A stretch of 64,000 nt of DNA from Acanthaster planci (GCF_001949145.1 NW_019091358.1:3012747-3076746); one strand, 5' to 3'; shown: positions 25,860 to 38,250, numbered from the stretch's first letter. Translations and numbers: made by a program. The notes: generated by a model from the letters alone, not told the origin.

Positions 25860-26420
25860 TGAGGCCTGCTCACTCTCTCACGTCAATCCCCCCCCTCCAT
25901 AATTACGATTCATAGACCATGATGAAAATGGCTGTCCAGAGCGTTTGAATTATGGCCCTGTCTTAAATGTCAGACACATCTCTCCTTGTCTCTACGCTCC
26001 CTTGTCATTCCATCCCTCCCCCCCCCCATCGCTGACCTAACAGCCAACCTGGGACATTACTAAAAATTACAAGGCTTTTCATAGTCTATGTACTCGGCGT
26101 TAATGCATAGCAAATTGATATATTGGCTCGTTACTGAAGGCAGGGCCTGTCCCGCACTGCCTTTTATAATATGAAGCCGGGGATGCAAACGGTTGTCCAT
26201 GGCAACGGTATTATGTCGACAGCAGGCGAGGTATCTGAGCAGGCGAAGATTGTCTGCTTAAGGAGCAATATTTATGCAAATAGCACAGGCGCACACGCGT
26301 AGTGTTGACTTCAAGGGGAAGAAGCCACACCAATTATGCCATTCTGTCAACGGATTGAAAAGATCGGGCTTAATGAAGCTTGCCTAATGAGCACAGAGGA
26401 AGTACATCTTGTTATTTGAC
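25860..26420. promoter_or_regulatory. Candidate enhancer with RFX X-box and Oct-type sites
   Basis: A near-perfect RFX X-box, GTTGTCCATGGCAAC, lies at 26192-26206. Close by are TATTTATGCAAATAG (an octamer-type ATGCAAAT), CGTTAATGCATAGC, CAATTATGCC, GCTTAATGAAGC and CCTAATGAGC, all homeodomain or POU-like. The stretch is complex, lacks a long open frame and stands out from its surroundings. X-boxes of this form are bound by RFX factors; the rest is inference. Confidence 0.4.
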
Positions 26421-28636
26421 GAATTACGTCAGGGAGTAGAATTGGAAATGTTTTTCCTTTTTTTTCTCTTTCTTTTTTGGGGGCCTTTATGAGGGCTGGT
26501 CAAATCATGTCTTTAGTGAGATCAAAGTCTTGTTACGGAAATGTACAAAACTGACTGAAAGCTTTCAAGAAAATTATTTTGATTTTGAACAAATGGAGAG
26601 AAAACAAATGGATGAATGATACCCAGAGCCATTAGTATGGCAACCGGACATCATTCAGTAATGAGGTTAAAGTGTTTTAAAGCAAAGTGACCTCCTTTGA
26701 AATATAGAAACAAATAGAAACTCCAATTTTGTGAGTATTTTTTCATCGATAAGGCATGTGATGTGTTTGTAAACTTGTTGGAACTTTCCATTTTAAATGT
26801 GTGATCGCCATGGTGGATGGTTTATTTTCAGGAAACAGGAAATTTTCAGGAAGTTCAATAGCAGTAGAAGGTTGAAGATGCTTTATTATTGTACACATCC
26901 AATCTTCACATCAGCTCTTACCATTGAACTTTTGAAGAGAATCACGCTTTTTGTCATTGTACTGGCAATGCTTGATGCATTTCTTTTTGGTCGTTTAGAA
27001 TGCGTGAGTATGTACAACATCATGTTTCACACACCTTCTGGTGTTGGGGATTATCTGTCAACATTGGAGATTAACTTGCGCAAAAGTTTGTCCCCACAAA
27101 GACAACATTTTTGCAGTCTCATGTCGGCCATGTTACGTCCCAAAACAATGGTGTAGTGAGGGGGCTGAGGGGTTTTGCCCTCTGCAAGAGAAAGAAAAGG
27201 AAGAACACAAGATTAGGTTCCAGACATATTTTACTCTTGATGCAAATGTACCTCTAACCGTACCAACTGCTTGAAAGGGACCCAAAAGGCAGCTGTGTTC
27301 ATAATCATGTATATATGTGTATATGTATGCATAAATAGCATCCCCAAGTATTAAATGTTATGTCCTTCAACTTTCCCTCTTCTGTTTTTAAACAGCTGGT
27401 GACTTCCCCCCCCCCCCCAAAAAAACACAGGGTTAACTGCCCACCTGCCTGCCCTCACCCTCAAAAAATTTCTTACCACTCTTCTGCAATATAAAAAAGT
27501 CATCAGATTCCTTTGCCTGGTATGTTGTCTGCATTGTACCATTACCAAGAAGACCGTAATTGGTATGCAGGACGGACGGCCACTGATCTTGTCATCTCTT
27601 CACCGAACGAGTTCCGGGGAAGCTGTTTTGAGGAATCAGGAACAGCACCAGGCCAACACGATTGTGACACTGTCTCGCTGTGGTTTCACAGTTGGGTGTA
27701 TGATTCAGTCGCGTACATCTCCACGAATTCTACCCCTTGACATGTCGCTGTGTGTGTCTACAGTAATCAAATTTATCGCAGCCCTCCTTTGTGAAATGTA
27801 TACTAATTGGATCAGAGTTTGTGGACCTATTGCATGAGAATGTGAATTTTGAGTGATTGTATTTTATAGCAATTAAATTTTGGATATCCTCTAAATGTGC
27901 ACGTACTGCATGAAAATTTGTGACAATATTATGCAGATGCCTGAAAACATGATACAAATGAGCGTTCAGCTACATCCTGTTATTATCATCTGGCTTAGGC
28001 CAGGCCTGCATGCTTCAATTACATTATGCATTTATCACACCCCCACAAATTTGGAACTCCAGCCGTGAATACCCAGCCGCATATCAAATGTCCACCCCTG
28101 ATCCAGATTACGCTCTGCGAGTAAACCAGCCGCCGTTGCCTGAATCAATCGCGACTCGCTCGGCCCAGAGCAAACACCAACTCTAGAAAGGCCGTTAACG
28201 ACAGGCTACAGCATGGCTCTATTCACTGCTAACTCTTCTCCCCCCCACCGCCAACCCCCTCCCCCCATGCTATGTCCCAAACTAACAATGTATGGAAGGT
28301 CACGTATGCCAACCTGTCCCCCCCCCTCCGGGCACCACCGGGCTGCGCACTGCGTAACACAAGCAGCTGTCTTGGACAAACACAACGAAATAAGGTCGCT
28401 CCGTGGAGAGAGTGAGACAGACACACATTCAACGGAGACACACAGAAAAAGAAGGGGGTGAGGGAGCAGATAGCGGGGAGCGAAAACAAACCCCATACCT
28501 GCCTGCAAGCCTACCTTGTGTATATAGAAATCACCGGGAGCTGTAATGTAATAGTGTCACCCCAAGTGTTACAGTTTTTGATTGCTTTTCGCAGGACTGA
28601 TCTGCACTGACCCAGATAGATAATAGCCAGGCCATA

Positions 28637-28740
28637 GTGTTTTTCTGCCCTGACTGTTTTTTTTTTTTTTTCCTTCTTCTTCTTCTTTATTTTTTCTTTG
28701 TTTCCTTTTTTCTGTTTTTTTTTTCGTCCTCTCTCATTTT
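28637..28740. repeat. Pyrimidine-rich low-complexity tract
   Basis: A nearly pure T/C tract with TTC triplets. It generates spurious poly-Phe/Ser frames on + and a Lys/Glu frame on -, none of which is a gene. Confidence 0.9.
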
Positions 28741-29518
28741 GCCTGGTCCCCTTGCTCTTTCTACTGGCATTCATGAATTTTCATTGTCAGGCCAGTGTGG
28801 AGGTTGGGTGGTGTACACTGCCCCTGGCCAATCTGTTAAAAATTTGTGGGCCACACGGCTTTCCATATTTTAGCATGATATCAAGGATTGGATTTTTTTG
28901 TTGCATGTTTGTCTACCATTGGGGTCTTTTTTATTTCAAATTCCGACCAATGTACTAATTTTGTCAGTTGCTGGTAATTCCAACTGTTTTCAAGGATAAC
29001 ATCTGCAACTACATGTAAATGATAGAAAATGTATGCACTTTCCCTGATATCAAAATTAAGTTTTAAAATGCCTTCCACTCAATTGAATTTCCCTCTATTT
29101 TTTATTTTTTTTGAGAGCAACGACGTGCATATAGAGTTATCAAATCAGTGAAGGAAGCTAAATGTGCCTAGTTTGGAACATGTGAACCTTTGGGTCAACG
29201 CACAATTTCCTTTCTCATTACGGAGTCATGAACGTGGGCACTGGACCCCTAGGTGTGGTATACATGCGCATGCGGTTAACATTGAATTGCCTGCCTGGGC
29301 TTGTGTACAGTGTCTGTATGCAAGCAGCAGAGAGCCACCAAACTGGGTCCTGATCTCAAAACAGATGTTGATCTAGAATGGAAACGATTGCCTGGATATG
29401 TGGGGGGGTTAACGGTGTTTCAGTTGGAATTTTCTCGGCCTGACTCAGTTTACAGCAGAGTTCACTAGTCTGTGAAGGTTCATCGTGTGCTAAGTCAAGT
29501 CCCAGGCTCTTCAAATGA

Positions 29519-29718
29519 ATAAGCCCTTTTCAAGCTAAATTTTAATAGAATCTGGTACACCAAATTCTTTAACTTCACCTAAACATACCTTGAATTTTCT
29601 CTGCTAGACACACTGTTGCTACCTCGTGATTCACCTTGCTCCAATACACTATTTTCAGTGGGTAAGAAGGGTACAAAGGAACCAGTCCATTCCAGAGATG
29701 GTGGTCGCTATGCAAAAG
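29519..29718 (+). repeat. Dispersed repeat A, uninterrupted copy
   Basis: The sequence is shared with 36087-36191 plus 36366-36443. Matching words in order are TCTGGTACACC, TTCTTTAA, AACAT, TTGAATT, ACACTGTTGCTA, CCTTGCTCCAA, ACACT and then AAGGAACCAGT and CATTCCAGAGATGG. This copy lacks the roughly 170-bp insert found in the other. It is noncoding, though a 13-codon frame is preserved in both because the DNA is so similar. The family is unknown. Confidence 0.8.
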
Positions 29719-30531
29719 TTTTCCTCGAATCAGGAGGTATAGCAACAGTGTTTATGTGCAATGTGATAGGTAAGTGTACCATATTTTATTCAAATGTAAC
29801 TCGCGAAAGGGTCATTGCAACAATTTCCTTTTCGTTCGTCATCATCTGCCTCCGGTGACCTGACCTGTTATCGGCATACGATTGGATGAATTATGGCTGT
29901 GCAGTTTAGGACATTTTGTAAATAATTATCATTAATTTATTTTGGGGAGGCAGTGCCTTTGAAGAGTAATTTTTCGAGTTTTTCACTACTGCACCACTTG
30001 CCTACTGCATAATCTCCCTTTAAATGTACTTTTTAAGGTTTCTGTTAATCCATGCAGCAAACTGTTTTATTCATGCATGCCAGCATGTCCTGGAGGAAGT
30101 AACAGCACACAGCCTGCTGATGGCAATGGGGAGGGGAGAATATTGCTGTATGGTTAATTATTATCCTACGCTTACAAAACTTTCTGCACCATGAATCGCA
30201 TAGCATTCAAAGTCAAATTCATTACAGACACCTGCGGTCATTGCATGTTAAGTCATGCACCGCTGCCTTCTTATCAAGCTTGCAAAATGTAAATGGTGGA
30301 GGGGATGGCATTGAGTTGAAAGCAGTGCAGAGATTGGGGGACTGTGCTCGCTGTTGATGTTACGTGATGCAGAATTAGTGAGATTCCTAACTGCCATATT
30401 TGTTAGTCTGGTGGGGGGATGAAACGTGATTTGGAGATGTTTTTGATTGATTATACTCTCCGACTTCTTTGCAAACTTGACTGATGGACCTTGGCCGGTG
30501 GTCTTGCATTTTTTACACATGCACTCATTAA

Positions 30532-30720
30532 GGCTTTATTTATTTATTTAGTTAGTTATTTATTTGTTAACCACATCCAACAGCATAAAAACACCAGGTA
30601 CAGAAATGGGATAACATCAAATAAATAGAATTGATATATAAATATATGTACAGAATAATAATTAATGAAAAAGACAAATTAAAATTTTAAACTAAAAACA
30701 TGTAACTAGACAGTTTAAAC
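30532..30720 (-). mobile_element. Possible LINE tail, minus orientation
   Basis: The stretch starts with TTTATTTATTTATTTAG-type sequence and continues into GTTAACCACATCCAACAGCA and an A/T-rich run. Read on the minus strand it would end in a short AAATAAATAAA tail, as in some CR1/L2-like retroelements. No coding remnant is visible, so this is only suggestive. Confidence 0.25.
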
Positions 30721-31699
30721 AGCAGATATACAAGTAGGCACTGGCCACATAACGTGGAAAAGAAAATTCATGTACAGTGTACATGAAGGCAATACATGTA
30801 TGCTCTTGGAAAGAGCTGTCATCTGTGAAAAGAAGACAAAAACCACCTCACACACACATGTAAGTGTGTATTTGCCTGCAACTGGGGACCCCCTATTGTT
30901 CCTCTTTTGTTTGTACTGTAACGTTTTAGAAGACCACCTATATGTTTTGTACACAGTTGTCAATCGGGGACCTTATTGTCCTCTATTGTTCAGGGTCCCC
31001 AATTGAATGCAGAAACGAACTCCCACACACCCAAGGATAAACATCTGTACTGAATTGAGGTGTCTGCAAAAGAGGACTGTTTAAATAATTTTTTTAATGA
31101 AGCAGCAAACTTCTCTGATATTCGACTACTGGTAGTAGAGAGAGCCCGGGGACACTTGCGTGCAAAAAGAATATTAAGGAAGGTGCACAGAGCACATGAC
31201 ACTTTCCACGGAGCCCATTGTAGGTGGAAGAAATCTGTGATACCAATCCACGCTTCATCACCTCAGTGCGTCTCCGTGGAACACGGAGGATGTAATCAGC
31301 TGCATGCCTTGTCTGTATGGGAGAGATGTGTAAGCCATATGGGTTGGAATCTGTAGTACTGATTTGGGATTGTTGTCCTATTTGTGGTAATTCATGGAGC
31401 CTCGGAAGAAGAGTGGCACGTCATCCTGTTGAATGCATTTCAGAGTTTCAGTTACAGGATGTCATTTATGTAGGAATGCCTCCCTGGCATGCTGGCAAGG
31501 ACATGACGCCATCAAGCCAGGTGTTGGGTCGCCACATGAACCTGCACGGAAGAGCAATTAGGCAAAACTCAGCATCCCGTGACTTGGCAATAATACGGAG
31601 CTTGATCGGTTCTTTGTACAGAATTCAAAAGGGCAGAAATTGACAAGTGTTGTACTGCTCATAATCTTACTTGGAGCACTTTAATTGGACTCATACTTG

Positions 31700-32035
31700 T
31701 CCTTATGGAAATGTACTCAACTACAACATTTGATTTTTAGCACTCGTAGCCAAGATCTTTTTTCTGTACTCGTACACACTGAAATGAGCTTGACTACAAC
31801 CACAGTGTTGGCAGACTTGCGCAGGTAGCTGAGTTCCTTTCTCTGTACTCACGCTCAGAAATACACCCAACTACAACTTCTGTGTTGGACTATTTGTAGC
31901 CGAGTTTTTTATTTGTACTTACCCTCACTGAAAACACTCATCAACAACTATAGTTTTGTTTTACTTTCACTTACAGAGTAAAATACTTTTTTTCTGTACA
32001 CAGACTTCTTTTGAATATGCCTGACTATCACCCAA
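31700..32035. repeat. Degenerate tandem repeat, unit about 75 bp
   Basis: The words CTACAAC, CTACAAC, CTACAAC, CAACAAC and CTATCA occur at about 31721, 31794, 31871, 31943 and 32023, spaced 72-80 bases. Within each unit GTAGC(C/T)GAG-like, TTTTTT and CTGTACTC-like words recur in the same order (31745, 31824 and 31886 for the GTAGC words). There are about four and a half diverged units. The word GTACTC-ACTACAAC also resembles the inverted-repeat arms around the gap near 1 kb. Confidence 0.75.
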
Positions 32036-33680
32036 GAATTGAAAAAATAAAAACAGTATGTTTTTGTGTACATGTTTGCATTTACATGTACTTGACTGTA
32101 ACAATGTGTGTACTTCCACTTGTAGGTCATGCATTAAATGAATTGAAACTCTCCCCGTTAACATTGTGGGAAATTTGAGTGCTTTTTCCACTGTGCCATC
32201 ACACTCAGTTCCTTTCCTGTCTATGTGCCACAGCTTTGTGCATACTTTGTGGAAACTTAATGATGCACCCTTCCACCTGGTTTTCACAAGTACACTCACA
32301 AATATGAATCAAATGTAAATCAGGGATGGTCACACCCCTTCCTCCCCCCCCCCCACGATGGTCCTGCGTACACAACCTGTTGGATACAGGCAACTTGAAC
32401 TTTAAATATGGCTGTGCTGAGCAGGTACTGGTAGTGCATTGTTACCTGCCGTTTTTGCACGGGGAGCTCACAAATCACAAGTGGCTTTTTGTACCCGGAG
32501 TCCCATCAGTGGAGAGTGTCACAGTATCCCTTTAATTCGGCTATTAGTCTGTGTGGCTGAGCATCCATTGCCACATTGTGTACCACTACTGCCCCCGGGT
32601 TCGATATGAAATTAGATTTCATCTTGTCCATCGATTGGCAGTCTGCTGGAAGAAGTCCTGGTGCATATGTAGGTTTTGGCTTCGAGGGACAGTAGCGCAC
32701 GCCAACAGCAGCCTTTCGTAACAGTATTGAGCTGGCTGTTGCAGACTTTTACACATGTGTTTGTTTATCTGTTGGGGTGCAGAATGCATTAAAGGGGCAT
32801 ATCATATGAGAAGCGATTGTCACCCCCAGAGTTATCACCCACTGCTAAACTTAAGGGAAAATTTTGTGATGTCATTTGTTATTTTGTTCAATATTTGGGT
32901 TTATCTCTTCATTTGTAATTGTGAAACAAATGCAACACGTCACAAGAAATCTGAAGATATGTAATTGATGGAGGGGGCTCTGTCAGCCTGACGGAGGAAG
33001 CTCTGTCAGCACACATGCTCCACTTTTCCAACCCTCCCCCCAAGTCCCACCCCCATAATGGATTTAAATTGTGAGTTTTTCTCCTTCTTGCCTTCTTTTT
33101 TGTGTTTGCGAAATGAAAAGAAAAGCCTGTACACCTAACAGTGCCTGCGGTTGTCCAGAAAGCCATGGACAATTTTAAAATGTGTGTCAATTTTTTTTTC
33201 CTTACATTTAAAGCAAAAGGGATGTCATGTAGTTTCTATACACTGAAGGGGACTACCGAGTTGCACAAAAAGTGTGGCCAATAAAGGTCGGTCGTATGGA
33301 CCTAGTAATCAAGTTTTGACATCCAGTTAATTCAAGCTGGTTCCGTCAATTCGCACAAGCCCTGTCTGAAAATCTGAAATGAAGAGGTTCAACCTGAACA
33401 GGAGTAATCAGTCAAATGCACTCTTTGTCTCTGCAAAGTCAAGAAAATGCCAACAACTTGAGAAGACATGACCAGACTTTTATCAAATATTAGGGAAGAA
33501 AGTGGGTTGTTCCATGGTTGTTCTCAGTGTAATTTCATTAGACAAACAACCCAAAGCGGCCAGCTCCAAACAATGTGAGGCCTGACTCAGTTTCCTCCAT
33601 TGTCACATCTTTGATTCTTTCCCCCCCAAGAGCATGGATGAAGCAGCCCGCCCTTATTTGCTTGTTTTCTCTCCAAACAG
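32036..33680. other. Intergenic or intron of a possible unknown gene; nothing recognised
   Basis: No recognised coding sequence. It includes C-rich 32342-32354 and a GGGTTCGA word at 32598 that recalls a tRNA B box but has no matching cloverleaf. Confidence 0.5.
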
Positions 33681-33722
33681 GGCCGTGCATTTTACCCAGA
33701 TGACGAGATCTCCATCAACCAG
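33681..33722 (+). CDS. Candidate 42-base exon of an unrecognised transcript
   Basis: The segment has a strong acceptor (tttctctccaaacag) and a good donor (CAG followed by gtaatt). In the phase-0 frame it reads GRAFYPDDEISINQ, with a charged, protein-like composition. It joins in frame, phase 0, to the candidates at 35000 or 41135, and backward to the donor at 1684 (Met-Lys from the ATG at 1679). I do not recognise the peptide. It may be an SMG5 3' UTR exon, a coding microexon of a small gene, or a chance match to splice signals. Only transcript data would decide. Confidence 0.33.
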
Positions 33723-34999
33723 GTAATTAGCTGGTATGTGGGGCTCCTTGGATGGAGTACTGGAGGCACTATTTGTAAATTATTGAATAGCTTTCGGTTG
33801 GAGGAACATTTGTCACTATCATCTCTTGGACAGAGAGAGAAACTTTCGTCTCTTTTGTCTGAGTTGGAGATAGGAGGCGTGCTGACAAACAAGACATCTC
33901 TTGCTGGTTATATGTTTTCCTCAAAAAATGACCCTAGCCAACAGGAGGCCCAGGGTTCAAGTTTCCTCCAATGATTAACACGTGATTTTTTTCACAAGCT
34001 TTCAAACCACTCCGAGTGTACACATCGACAGAGAAAAAAACCACACACATGACAAAAAAATGAACACAGCCTTACTCAAAGTAGAACTTTATACAAATAG
34101 TTTCCCCCACCTGTTTGTTTTGTTTTGAAATAGTTTCCCAGTGTGTCAAACGTAGACATTGAACTCGTTGGATGTATTCATCACTTTGGTTGTATTGGGC
34201 CAAAAATATAAAATGTATTCACTGAGGCTTAGGACAATACATCTACAAGAGATTGCTTCCCTGCTACATTTTCCAGCTCGTCAGAAGTCAAATACTATCC
34301 CAGTGAACAGTTCACATGCAGACTCAAGTTTCAGCAAAGCACTCTCCTTTTTCTTCTCAAATCTTAAAAACATGTTCAATTGCCTATTATTTTCCCCTGT
34401 AACACGTTGATTTTTTTTTACCCTACCCAAAAAAGTATTGCAAATTTTCTCTTCCCCCAATTCTCATGTGTGAACTAGACACCGAAATTTCTGTACGCCC
34501 TTGAAAATCCACCCGTAATGGAGGGAGCACTTCCTGAGTTGTACATGTAAATTGTGCACCGATTTCAAGATCTTACAGTTTGTGTACCTAACAAACCAAA
34601 GCAAAGCATACCAGAGAGACAAGATCTTATCCCCCCTTAAATCCGGCATTATATGCCATTCCCCTCTCTCCTGCCCAGAAAGGCTTGTTGACTTGTCTAA
34701 TGCTTCCAGAATACACACACAGCACAGCATTGCCGCTAGCTGGAGTTTTTTTTCATAGACTTGGACTGTCTAACTGGATCACTGGGTTAGGTACACAGTG
34801 CCATCTATATGGGGACAAATAACAGACCGATCCTGAATCAATACAGGCTCTGAATTGCGTAGTGGATAACAGCGGAGTGTGTGTACTCCTATACAGTGTG
34901 TGCAGACTCAAAATACTGCTCTCGTCCAACAGAAAAAAAAGTTGTTCTGAACTGAATGGTTTGGAACTGTACATGTACATTGGCCTGTTTTTCCTTCAG

Positions 35000-35086
35000 G
35001 GAGTTAAGAGTGTGTGGCATGAACTGGTTGATAAATTTATGCAACCGCTCAGTGAGCAGCAGCATGTCTGCATAATCCAGCTATGA
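35000..35086 (+). CDS. Candidate terminal exon of an unrecognised transcript
   Basis: After a strong acceptor (tttttccttcag) the phase-0 frame reads GVKSVWHELVDKFMQPLSEQ and ends QHVCIIQL before TGA at 35084-35086. The composition is protein-like, with a possible amphipathic helix. An AATAAA lies about 270 bases downstream (35356-35361). It is phase compatible with 33681-33722 as an alternative to the 41135 exon. The peptide is not recognised and chance remains quite possible. Confidence 0.25.
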   Translation, partial: GVKSVWHELVDKFMQPLSEQQHVCIIQL

Positions 35087-35329
35087 CATCAATCACCATC
35101 TACAACTCCTGCCGCTGAAGATTTCAAACGAACTCTTTAGCAACCAGCGGGCTGATGAAATTATCTTTGATTTATGAGGCAAATGTGTCTCAAAATGTTC
35201 CTACATGTTTAAATTTGTAAAATCACGAAAATCCACATGCATACACACTTATTTGATGGTCAAAAGTCACAGTTACATTAACCAGCTTATAATTTCTCCT
35301 CGTATCTTCTGTAATTTCAGGCTTTCACA

Positions 35330-35620
35330 AAGAAATCCTTATTCTCTTTTATATGAATAAATGAATAAACAGATAGATATATTCATTTACACTAAGAGCA
35401 GCCCACATGCTCAAGACATTCAAATTTACAATAGACTTTGGCTTAAGAAATTAATCATTAGAATGGAACTGAGAAGGGCAAAATAGATGAGGGATGAATA
35501 AATGAATTAAAAGAAAAAAGGAACAATCAATGATGATAGTAAAAAGACAGGGAAACAGTAGATTGGAAATATAATTCAACACACAAATAAACTTCAAAAT
35601 TATTCAAAAAGGATTGTTTG
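35330..35620 (+). other. A-rich stretch with AATAAATGAATAAA-type tails
   Basis: The words ATGAATAAATGAATAAAC (35353-35370) and GATGAATAAATGAATTAAAA (about 35492) resemble the tail at 16.41 kb. They may be LINE-like remnants or just A-rich DNA. No coding frame is present. Confidence 0.3.
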
Positions 35621-36086
35621 GAAAATAACAGGTGCATTGCAAAGACTCATTTTAATTGCAAATGCACTTTTGATGAAAAAGTGATATTAAAACGCCGCTG
35701 TTGTTCATCACATCTAGGTGATCGCCACTTGATTCACAATTCCATTGTCAGAGAAATGTACAGTGTCTCTGCTGCCCCTCTGTTCCCCCTCTCAAAATCA
35801 AGGCCTGATAATTGATTGGCTTTTCCCACTTTATCCTGCACTCACATGTTCGGCAATATTCATGTGTTTCTTAATGCTTTGTGGGCGAGGGAAAGGCAAG
35901 AGGGCAAGACTGAGTATGAATATTCATGATCTGTAGCCAAAGAGAATTTTGTCTCTGAGGTTTGTGCATGATTCATCATAGCTTTGGACAAGCCAGATAA
36001 CATCGCTCCAAAGGGGTACACAACAGTCACTGACTTCAGGAAGCAAAGAAAAAATTGCCATCATAGTTTGAATTCAGTTGCAAGTA

Positions 36087-36443
36087 TTAGCCCTTTGCGA
36101 GTTAAACTTAATATAAATTCTGGTACACCGAGTTCTTTAAATTCATGTGAACATCACAATTTGAATTCTCCATACCAAAGACACTGTTGCTAAGGCCATG
36201 TCCGAAACGGGCTTCCAGAGCTACGGCTAGCTCTTTTGTCTGCGCATCTCCACACATTTCCAGTGGGGCGAAGACCTAGGCCTAGCTCTAGACAAAAGAT
36301 TCAGATGCGGCCTAAACCCCAAGACCTTTTGCTTAGTAAGCTTGTGCTTAGTTACACATGGGACACCTTGCTCCAAAACACTGTGGATAGGAAGGGCACA
36401 AAGGAACCAGTTCATTCCAGAGATGGCGGTCACCTTGCAAAAG
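36087..36443 (+). repeat. Dispersed repeat A, copy interrupted by another element
   Basis: The outer parts, 36087-36191 and 36366-36443, match 29519-29718 in order. They are separated here by about 172 bases where the other copy has 12. The intervening part is the element also seen at 2735-2853. This copy is therefore a host repeat carrying a later insertion. Confidence 0.8.
36192..36364 (+). mobile_element. Short element nested in dispersed repeat A (copy 2 of the 2.7-kb repeat)
   Basis: The start, GGCCATGTCCGAAACGGGCT, matches the minus strand of 2735-2853 for about 118 bases, ending near GATGCGGCC. The remaining bases to about 36364 have no partner in the window. Absence of this segment from the otherwise similar repeat at 29.5 kb marks it as an insertion. 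Clear terminal inverted repeats were not resolved. Confidence 0.75.
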
Positions 36444-36464
36444 CTTGACGGGTGCATTAGATTT

Positions 36465-37292
36465 TTCAAATTTAACTCCTAAAAGGCTTATTCACATTGT
36501 TTGCGGACAAGAATGAAGAATCTATGCTCCGAAAGAGAAATCCTCTGTGCATGGTATATCCAACTAAGTGAGAAATGCAAAGATTTTAACAGCCAGGAGC
36601 GTTGTGACCACTGACCAAATTCTGATGAAACAATTCATTAATGTAAAATCATGTAAAATTCATTAATGTCCGTGTTACCTTTAATTCCTAAAATGGATCT
36701 TTTTGGAGCCCCCTCCCCACAATATAAGGCATTTCTAATCCCGCCCCTCCTCTTCCCCCCCCCCCAATTATCATCCGAGGCATTGATGCGTGAGGTGTTG
36801 GTTTCCAAGAGTGATACATCCAATCCACGGAATAAATATTCATGATGGATCTTGAAATGGTGGCCTGATCTGGTGTCTAGTGGGCGGTACCGGTGATGCA
36901 TGCTCATTGATTATGAAAGGAAGGCTCTTGTTTGACTGGCACTGCAAGACTGATAGCATTAAAATTCCATCTGTAGAAGGGATGTTGTGTTCTGATGGAG
37001 TTGAGTCTCTGTTGACTCACTCGTGCAGAAAACTAAAACTCTTTCTTCATTGAATGTAATGTTACACTATTCTATATGGCCGATGGTACATGTGAATTGT
37101 TTTTTGAGATGTGGCTCATTGTGACACAAGTTGTGTCCAGTATTCTTTAATTAATAGATTATTGTCCTTTATTAGCGTCTGCTTTTAAGTTCTACAGTTG
37201 TTGTTAGCCTAGACACTTCAAATTGAACCGTTCATTATTGGAAAAATGTGGATGTCTCTAAACAGGTTTAACGCTTTCCACCTACCCATCCA
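36465..37292. other. Intergenic, no gene supported
   Basis: AT-rich sequence with a C run at 36756-36765. Nothing recognisable. Confidence 0.5.
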
Positions 37293-38250
37293 TCACATTT
37301 TAATGCATTTACCTCGGCCATGGCGTTCCATCCCCACCCTGTAGAATGTTACCATCATGATTAATTTCCTGTCAATAGGAGGCGAAGCCATCATTATTTC
37401 CAGCCAGGTCTGTCGCCATGCCAACCCGGGAATGCTCTCAGCAGGCCGAGAAAAATGGTGTAACGTAATAAATTGCCCCGCCGAACCCGTGTTAGTGCAG
37501 CCGGTAATGGTGTAGCTCGTTAGTACCTGGTGCCTTACAGGCCTGCTAGTGATTAATGTTCTCGCTGGACGTACATTATGGCACTCCAAACCGTCTGTCA
37601 AGGACTGTTTGCTGAGCGCTCATTCTGGCGGCCCCTAAAAGGGGCTCAAGTAATGAACATGCTATTGCTAAGTGGCAACCATGTTCATTTTTTTAGTAAA
37701 TGCGTGCTGGTTAGTAGATATCCCTTGTGCACCCACTGCACGCATGTATGCAGTTATTGAAAAGATGAGTTATAACGGACTTGTATATCTTGAGATTAAT
37801 AGGAAAGTGTTGATGAATTAAAAGCATCACTTTGTCAGCCCTTTGCACGTCTTATTTGCTAGGAACAAACCCATCATCTCAACAACAGAGCTATTGATGA
37901 TTACTGAGCAGCGGGGGGGGAGCTTGTCGGACTTGAGGGGGGGGAATACCGTGCAGATGGGTTGTATAGGAGAACCACACCCCGCCTTGCTCTGTGTCAC
38001 CCCAAGCTCATCTGTATGCCGCGCCGCATTTGCATCGAAGCGGTGAGCGGCGAGTATATCGGAAGCAATCGCAATCCACACTCTTTGTACCCGGCCCTCT
38101 TGTCCAGTGTTGACTTAGGGTTGGATTTCCCGTGCCGCCTGTGTACGGGCACGCGATACGCCGCCATAATGACCACTCGAAATGGAACAGCGGATCATTC
38201 GCGCACTTTGCCAGAATATTCATCCCTTCGCCGTGAAATATTACACACTA
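37293..38250. promoter_or_regulatory. Candidate regulatory blocks (two clusters)
   Basis: Two complex, GC-balanced stretches lie at about 37293-37620 and 37850-38250, separated by plainer DNA. They contain homeodomain-like words (GATTAATTTC, CATCATTATTT, GTGATTAATG), a Runx-like GAACCACACC near 37970, an octamer-like ATTTGCATCG near 38027, and CAGAATATTCAT. CpG is more frequent than in the flanks, and the stretches lack a recognisable protein frame. Function is inference from composition. Confidence 0.3.

Larger units (their letters stand above)
18598..29518. other. Intergenic, no gene supported
   Basis: About 11 kb with no recognised protein. Two candidate regulatory blocks (22340-22610 and 25860-26420) are listed separately. 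A homeobox-rich block, 23870-23945, contains CAATAATTACGC, CAAATTAATC and TTTGTAATTAAGG. Simple sequence includes G and C runs (23949-23955, 24361-24371, 26018-26027, 27408-27418) and a pyrimidine tract near 28659-28731. Confidence 0.5.

Noticed and set aside
30888-31001. GGGGACCC / GGGTCCCC pair as terminal repeats of an element
   Set aside because: Only about 8-10 bases pair and the interior shows no other symmetry.
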